Source of the DNA: Pseudoalteromonas rubra
GTDB taxonomy: Bacteria; Pseudomonadota; Gammaproteobacteria; Enterobacterales; Alteromonadaceae
Assembly (NCBI RefSeq): GCF_005887095.1
Contig: NZ_PNCI01000015.1
Location: 1-64,000 of the forward strand
Direction of reading: 5' to 3'
Length of the DNA: 64,000 nt
The notes below the pieces were generated by a model. The model worked only from the letters and a program-made list of their open reading frames with translations, made no database searches and was not told where the DNA came from. Both the position numbers and the translations under genes were made by a program. Below are positions 59,801-64,000 of this stretch, one piece after another. Positions within the stretch are counted from its first letter, which is position 1, and each line of letters begins with the position of its first letter.

Positions 59801-62800
59801 AACGGTGGCACTGATGCCGTTTACGCAGGTCCTGGTGCAGATACCATTTACATTTCTGACAACACCTTCACACGTATTGATGCTGGTGGTAACACAGATA
59901 CCTTAGTATTTGACGGTTCAGGTATTAATCTAGACCTTGCAACTCAAGCTTCTCGTGTTCGTAACGTTGAAGTATTTGATATCCGTGGTTCGGGTGCTAA
60001 TGCAATCACGCTTAACAAGAGTGTGAGCAGTAACTCAAACTTGCGTATTTTAGGCGACAACGACGACTTTGTTGGTGCATCAAACAACCAATGGGTCGAT
60101 TCTGGTTCAACACAAGTGATCGACAACATCACTTATAAAGTGTTTACGTCTGGCTCAGCAACTATGTTAGTGCAAGACGGCTTAACCGTTACGGTTAACA
60201 ACGAGCCTACTATCGACCCACAACAGTTCTCTGTAAGTGAAGCAGCTGCGAGTGGTACAGAAATCGGCACATTAGAGGCAGATCCTAACGATATTGGTGA
60301 CTATGTAACCTTCCAAATCCTAAGTGGTAACGAAGACGGTGACTTGGTGTTAGATGCACAAACGGGTGTGTTAAGCATTAGCGATACGGTTTCTCGTTTG
60401 GACTATGAAAACACCCCAAGGTACACCTTAGAAGTCATAGTTTACGACCAATACAACACCACTGACACTGCAGAAATCACTGTTGAAGTACTAAACATGG
60501 AGTCGATGGAGATCACTTTAGAAGGTGATGTAAGTGGTGAAGGTAGTTACTGGGGCGAAAACACGGTTTTAGATTTGCTTGGCATGAGTGCTCCTGAGTG
60601 GGCGTCAACAGAAACTAAGCATACTTGGACTGTGCCAGAAGAAAATCTACCAGATGATCCTGCAATTATTAGAATTGAATCACACGGTAAAATCCATTAT
60701 GTGGGCGGCATGAACTTATTCGGCGGTTGGGTCGAAGCTGACATTCCTCTTGAGATGGACTTACGATTCCCAGATGAAATAGCTGCTGGTCAGCCAGTTA
60801 ATTTAGCAACCAAGTTTACCGTTGGTGAAAATGCAAACTTCATCGCGTCGTCTCCTGGTGTGCAAATTTCGGCTGAGTTAATTTTTGAAGACTATTTAAT
60901 CAAATATGAATCAGCGCTGTTTGAAAAGCTAAATGGTCAAACCAAAATCGATTACGCTTCTTATGAGAAAACGGTTGGTTCAGAATCCTTTGGTGTTTAC
61001 GGTGACAACTGTGCTAACGCGCTTAATCGTGCCGATTGCTATGAGTTGGAAGACGGTGTAGAAGTTTTCGATTTAACTCGTAACTTAACTGATGAAGAAA
61101 TTACGTCTTTGACAGAAAGCTACTTCTACGAGTTATCCGTTGCTGTTGCAACTGAAAACGCAAAAGCCAGAAGTGATGATATTAGCTTTGGTACGAGTGT
61201 GGTAAACGGTGTGGAAGTTATCGACGCTGTATACGCTCACTTCGGTTTAACTGATGGCGTTGAAATCATCAGTACAGATGTTTCTGATCCGACAGCGACA
61301 ACCATTGCCTATATTCCGGCGAATGTATCTTATGAGAATATCGCGCTATTTATTAAAAACTTAACGCGTGATTCATTAGCTGAATTATCTTCTAATGCTA
61401 GAAAAGCGATTGAAAAAGCGATTGATTTAGACGTAGATAAGTTACGTTTCTTAGCTAGTCACGACTTAGTTGATTGGGTATCAGAAGAGGTCTATTGGGG
61501 TTCTAACTGGACCAAGTGGCATGCTGCAGCAGGCATGGAAGCAATGGAAGGTACGTCGGAACAATGTATTGACGGATATTTCGCACCGACCGGTGAAGAT
61601 TTATATCGTCGCTACAAATACAGTACGCTTGATACTTTCTTAAGTGCAGCGCTTGATTTAAAACAAGACTTTGAGTTGAACATTGAATCTAGCGCTATTT
61701 TAGTTCTTGAAGATGGTACTGAGATTTACTTTGACCCGGAAGAAGATATTACCTTTACACCTGAGCTAAGCCATGACGTTAACAATGATGGCATGATTGA
61801 CGCAACGTTAACCGTTAATGCAGCATCGAACTTTGTTAATAACAGCAAGATGAGTGCATTCTTTAGAATGCCATTTAAATTGCTTGAGTTTGAATACAAC
61901 GTGCAAGAAGCGATTTGTTCAGCTGACCAAGTTTATACTATGGGTAACCAAGGTTTGATGTTTGAAAAAGGTTCTTATGGGCCATTATTAGACAGCGAGA
62001 AAGTGGTTACGGCTGGCGACACAGACTTTGGTGGACCAACGGAAATCACTATTGCACAAAACTCCTTCACTACAGCATTGTCATTCGACTTATGTAGCAA
62101 CAGCGCAGCGTGTGGTGAACCAGTATTATCATTTGGCAACAATGCGCCAGTTGCGTCTGATGTAACTGTAGCAGGCGAGTATGTCGGCAAATCAATATTA
62201 ACTGCATCTTACACTTATGCCGACCATGAAGGTGACTTGGAATCAGGGACTCGTTACCAATGGTATCGTTCTGCGACAGGCAGTAAGGACGATGCACAGG
62301 TAATTGATGGTGGACTTTACCAATCATACACCTTGTCATTAGAAGATATTGATAGCTATGTTGCTTTTTGTGTAACGCCAAATGACGGTACGTTATTCGG
62401 TGACCCTGAATGCTCTGAGTGGACTTATGTGGAAAGCCCGTTCCATCAAGACTTGTCTATTATGAACAGTTTTGGTCAATCAATTGTGCTGAACGGCACA
62501 GATCAGCTTATGGTTCAAACCATGGGTTCAGGTTTCAATCCAAACAGTTCATACACAATTGAAGCATGGGTAAAAGTGAATGCTTTAGATCCTGAGAACA
62601 ACGCTAACTTGTTTACTTTCTCGGAAGGTGCAAATTCTTCAAATGCAGCTATCCGTATTTTGAAAGATGGTACTTTACGAGTAAAAGCTACCAAGTCTGC
62701 ATACAAGTCAACACAAACGATTACTGTAGGTCAGTGGCAACACTACGCATTAACTTATGATCAACCAACACAAACAGTATCTTTATACTTAGATGGTGAG

Positions 62801-64000
62801 TTGGTGGTCTCACAAGTAAATGCCGCTAATGACGCCAACGTGTACTTTGTATGGGGTGCAGGTAATGACCGTGTAAGCAAGATGTTCAATGGCCAGATTG
62901 ACGAAATCCGTGTCTGGAACTACGCAAAATCACAAGATTCTATTGTTGCACATCGCAACTTAGGTGCGTCGTTAAGTGATTCAAGCTTGTTGTCTTACTA
63001 TAGCTTCGACAACGAATTAGAAGGCGAAGTTGAAGATTTAACGGGTGAAAGCACAATGGAACTTGTTAACACACCGACGTTTGAAAAACATAATGCTTAC
63101 TTAACCTTCGATGGCAATAGTGACTATGTTGAAATCGAGCATGATGATGATCTGAACTTTACTAGTGGCAATAGCCTTACTATTAAAGCGAAGATTTATA
63201 AAGCACCAGGTAGTAAAAATAGTAACCGCGTAATTGCAGCTAAAAAAGCATCTGACTCTAATGACGACATCGGTTGGCTATTACGAATCAATAACTCGAA
63301 TCGACTTGAGTTCAGGTTCGTCAATGACAGCAATGCAAGCAGGAATATTATTGCATTTAATAGTTCTAAGTATAGCTTAAGTAACTTGGCTGATGGCCGT
63401 TGGTACGATGTCGCTGTAGTTGTAGATATGGAAAATAAAAAGTGGAAGGTTTTCGTAAATGGTACATTTGTTAGACAAGCTACTTTATGGGGTATACAAG
63501 TAAACAATACGTTACCTATTCGTGTTGGTGCATACAGCGGCGACGAAACAGTGGTACATAGTTTCAAAGGTTACATCGATGATGTGGCGGTGTGGACACG
63601 TGCGTTAACTGAGGAAGAAGTTGCTACTTGTACTGCCGAAATGGTATCTGGCTGTGAAGAAGACTTATTGTTGTACTATGACTTTGAGCAAGACAGAGCG
63701 AACAACGTAGCGAGAGATGAATTTAACGGAACTATCTATGGCGCAGTTGAAGTAGGTAATAACCTTGATGTTAAGTTTACTACGACTGAGTATGCTACTT
63801 TTGCAGGCAAGCTGCCAGGTGGCGCCGGGGTGACATTTGGGTTGGCAGATGCGCCAGCCTACGGCGAGGTAGCCATCAGCGAATACTCAGGTGAATTTAT
63901 TTATACACCAAATGGTAGTGCAAATGGCGCAAGCGACTCATTTAGTTATTACATTTACAGTAGTAGCAATGGTCAAAGCCAGAAGCAGATGGTCACCATT
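56828..64000 (+). CDS. Giant secreted multidomain protein (FG-GAP propeller, cadherin-like, LamG), 3' end beyond window
   Basis: The frame is open for 2391 codons to the window edge. It begins with a Sec signal peptide (cleavage near NFA-QT, residue 24). Three beta-sandwich units (about 60-365) end in WIAFAEP, VFALQG and YQIFEAG. A cadherin-like domain lies at about 366-435. Seven DxNxDGxxD motifs start at residues 461, 538, 609, 700, 779, 857 and 923, enough for one seven-bladed FG-GAP propeller. An RTX-like GNDTITG/GTGDD patch lies near 965-1010 and a second cadherin-like domain near 1123-1225. An unrecognised centre runs from 1225 to 1768, with one more DVNNDGMID at 1650. An Ig-like domain (1771-1870), two LamG domains (about 1880-2045 and 2088-2270) and another Ig/cadherin-like domain follow. 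AGAGGGG precedes the ATG closely; an alternative ATG is at 56840. Probably a calcium-dependent surface adhesin; how it leaves the cell cannot be judged without its C-terminus. Confidence 0.88.
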   Translation, partial: MNTIMRNKLYLALLTVGTSFPNFAQTTLAPLTIKVDENTKTNTTIGTVRFLDGVSDKTVRLEVGTTEIKNWVTNGEAFEPISFSSAFTQAPIVFGQIQSNSDYTVEYEVNTYSYNGVEDKNHSDLLMRHRLNNVTASGFEAILESQLDKKGTSVIQNFTNTGAGEKLGWIAFAEPVSAFWNDKPIDVSSTGTTVTHNTHGHAFSVPMTDTPVILTSLSSYNGTSQSGVAIEELSADKVKVHIDNLDDAAHVAENVNVFALQGTGLLVTEASAIVGETGVITVSDTDIENPFSITFSKSYREPVVFVQAVGKDKEIFDAAVRINYIAPMMLQGYLHSDNENLVPNRFGEFELHYQIFEAGRWDIPLEHYTYSIVAGNDAGVFTVDPVKGDIKVADQAQLDYELGNNQYVITVRVTDGAGNNYDSQVTINVNDINDSLNNNAQSIDGLEAADWAGWAVAPAGDVNGDGFDDIIVGAPQTDVRDGDGALITEDNGAAYVLFSDETGTFPTLTQVQGGTRGFGILGAQAGDNAGFSVAGGVDINGDGLSDVVVGAPYAGTNGENSGSTYVVFGKSDTNYVPLQYLNDGSSDKGFAIHGAYTQDYSGGSLVVGDVNGDGLGDIVIGETVTRFLAGTGSFALRNLIEDGAADPNLAYVVYGKKDKHVVQLANVATDYNTQGFAITRPNRKLFSDWHYGAQVLPTGDFNSDGLTDFIVSHGLFVDTSGTSYVVYGRIGGEAIKYNNIYKDEHGIKITPEGSDNYGFDFGNATLNALPSFTTSHVGDVNADGVDDIALLLTDTGCCSAIDDPRAYIIFGGADSTDEINLADIADGNGGFVIHNDASNIDHSDLQVILGSIGGAGDLNGDGFDDIIIGDPFAEDNKGRVYAVYGRAGTEPVYLDSIIETSQGFYSEGNGGEQLGQFIASAGDINGDGIKDIQFGTPSANKNNQANTGAIYVLNGDGKLVTLWGTDGNDTITGTASADNIATGTGDDVIRTNGGTDAVYAGPGADTIYISDNTFTRIDAGGNTDTLVFDGSGINLDLATQASRVRNVEVFDIRGSGANAITLNKSVSSNSNLRILGDNDDFVGASNNQWVDSGSTQVIDNITYKVFTSGSATMLVQDGLTVTVNNEPTIDPQQFSVSEAAASGTEIGTLEADPNDIGDYVTFQILSGNEDGDLVLDAQTGVLSISDTVSRLDYENTPRYTLEVIVYDQYNTTDTAEITVEVLNMESMEITLEGDVSGEGSYWGENTVLDLLGMSAPEWASTETKHTWTVPEENLPDDPAIIRIESHGKIHYVGGMNLFGGWVEADIPLEMDLRFPDEIAAGQPVNLATKFTVGENANFIASSPGVQISAELIFEDYLIKYESALFEKLNGQTKIDYASYEKTVGSESFGVYGDNCANALNRADCYELEDGVEVFDLTRNLTDEEITSLTESYFYELSVAVATENAKARSDDISFGTSVVNGVEVIDAVYAHFGLTDGVEIISTDVSDPTATTIAYIPANVSYENIALFIKNLTRDSLAELSSNARKAIEKAIDLDVDKLRFLASHDLVDWVSEEVYWGSNWTKWHAAAGMEAMEGTSEQCIDGYFAPTGEDLYRRYKYSTLDTFLSAALDLKQDFELNIESSAILVLEDGTEIYFDPEEDITFTPELSHDVNNDGMIDATLTVNAASNFVNNSKMSAFFRMPFKLLEFEYNVQEAICSADQVYTMGNQGLMFEKGSYGPLLDSEKVVTAGDTDFGGPTEITIAQNSFTTALSFDLCSNSAACGEPVLSFGNNAPVASDVTVAGEYVGKSILTASYTYADHEGDLESGTRYQWYRSATGSKDDAQVIDGGLYQSYTLSLEDIDSYVAFCVTPNDGTLFGDPECSEWTYVESPFHQDLSIMNSFGQSIVLNGTDQLMVQTMGSGFNPNSSYTIEAWVKVNALDPENNANLFTFSEGANSSNAAIRILKDGTLRVKATKSAYKSTQTITVGQWQHYALTYDQPTQTVSLYLDGELVVSQVNAANDANVYFVWGAGNDRVSKMFNGQIDEIRVWNYAKSQDSIVAHRNLGASLSDSSLLSYYSFDNELEGEVEDLTGESTMELVNTPTFEKHNAYLTFDGNSDYVEIEHDDDLNFTSGNSLTIKAKIYKAPGSKNSNRVIAAKKASDSNDDIGWLLRINNSNRLEFRFVNDSNASRNIIAFNSSKYSLSNLADGRWYDVAVVVDMENKKWKVFVNGTFVRQATLWGIQVNNTLPIRVGAYSGDETVVHSFKGYIDDVAVWTRALTEEEVATCTAEMVSGCEEDLLLYYDFEQDRANNVARDEFNGTIYGAVEVGNNLDVKFTTTEYATFAGKLPGGAGVTFGLADAPAYGEVAISEYSGEFIYTPNGSANGASDSFSYYIYSSSNGQSQKQMVTI

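Noticed and set aside
57499..63567. Multiple short frames on both strands within the last 7 kb
   Set aside because: They are shadows of one continuous plus-strand frame that I followed from 56828 to 64000 without a stop codon, so there is no need for frameshifts or a pseudogene.

Overview
The window looks like a chromosomal segment of a marine gammaproteobacterium of the Alteromonadales, most likely Pseudoalteromonas or a close relative. This rests on inference from gene content and order: mreBCD-maf-rng-yhdP-nitrilase-tldD, mlaFEDCB-ibaG-murA facing yrbG-kdsDC-lptCAB-rpoN, rplM-rpsI followed by petABC-sspAB, and lpoA-yraN-diaA-dolP facing rsmI-rnpB. No 16S gene is present, so the genus is not proven.

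Layout. (1) 1-4.9 kb: an unrecognised membrane protein, uvrA behind a perfect LexA box, and a divergent solute-binding protein. (2) 5.0-7.1 kb: a YajR-like MFS exporter and ssb. (3) 7.3-9.7 kb: an accessory three-gene unit on the minus strand (PadR regulator, permease-prefix-domain membrane protein, serine hydrolase) with two palindromes in its control region. (4) 9.9-27.7 kb: a CsrD-like degenerate EAL protein, a PLP deaminase-family enzyme, a coiled-coil/PEGA/SUMF1 protein, then the tightly packed cell-shape and envelope run mreB to tldD, with yjgA (darP) and pmbA. (5) 27.7-37.0 kb: a long minus-strand run from yrbG through LPS export (kdsD, kdsC, lptC, lptA, lptB) and rpoN to hpf, ptsN, rapZ, ptsO and mgtE. 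(6) 37.2-41.9 kb: the divergent mla lipid-transport operon with ibaG and murA. (7) 41.9-46.3 kb: periplasmic proteases degS and degQ, zapG and zapE. (8) 46.6-51.7 kb: ribosomal proteins L13 and S9, the cytochrome bc1 complex, and SspA/SspB. (9) 51.8-56.5 kb: dolP, diaA, yraN, lpoA, rsmI and the RNase P RNA.

(10) 56.8 kb to the end: one reading frame stays open for 2391 codons and runs off the window. It encodes a giant secreted protein with a signal peptide, three tandem beta-sandwich units, cadherin-like domains, seven DxNxDGxxD (FG-GAP) motifs that would make one complete integrin-alpha-like propeller, an RTX-like patch, an unrecognised 540-residue centre, two LamG domains and an Ig-like end. 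Its base and codon use looks more A+T-rich than the housekeeping genes before it. It is the main accessory element here.

Most of the window is conserved envelope biogenesis: peptidoglycan synthesis and control (mre, murA, lpoA), LPS export (kds, lpt), phospholipid asymmetry (mla, yhdP, dolP) and envelope proteolysis (degS, degQ). The parts worth a second look are the PadR unit, the genes inserted between csrD and mreB, the structured 500-bp rpsI-petA interval, and the giant protein after rnpB.
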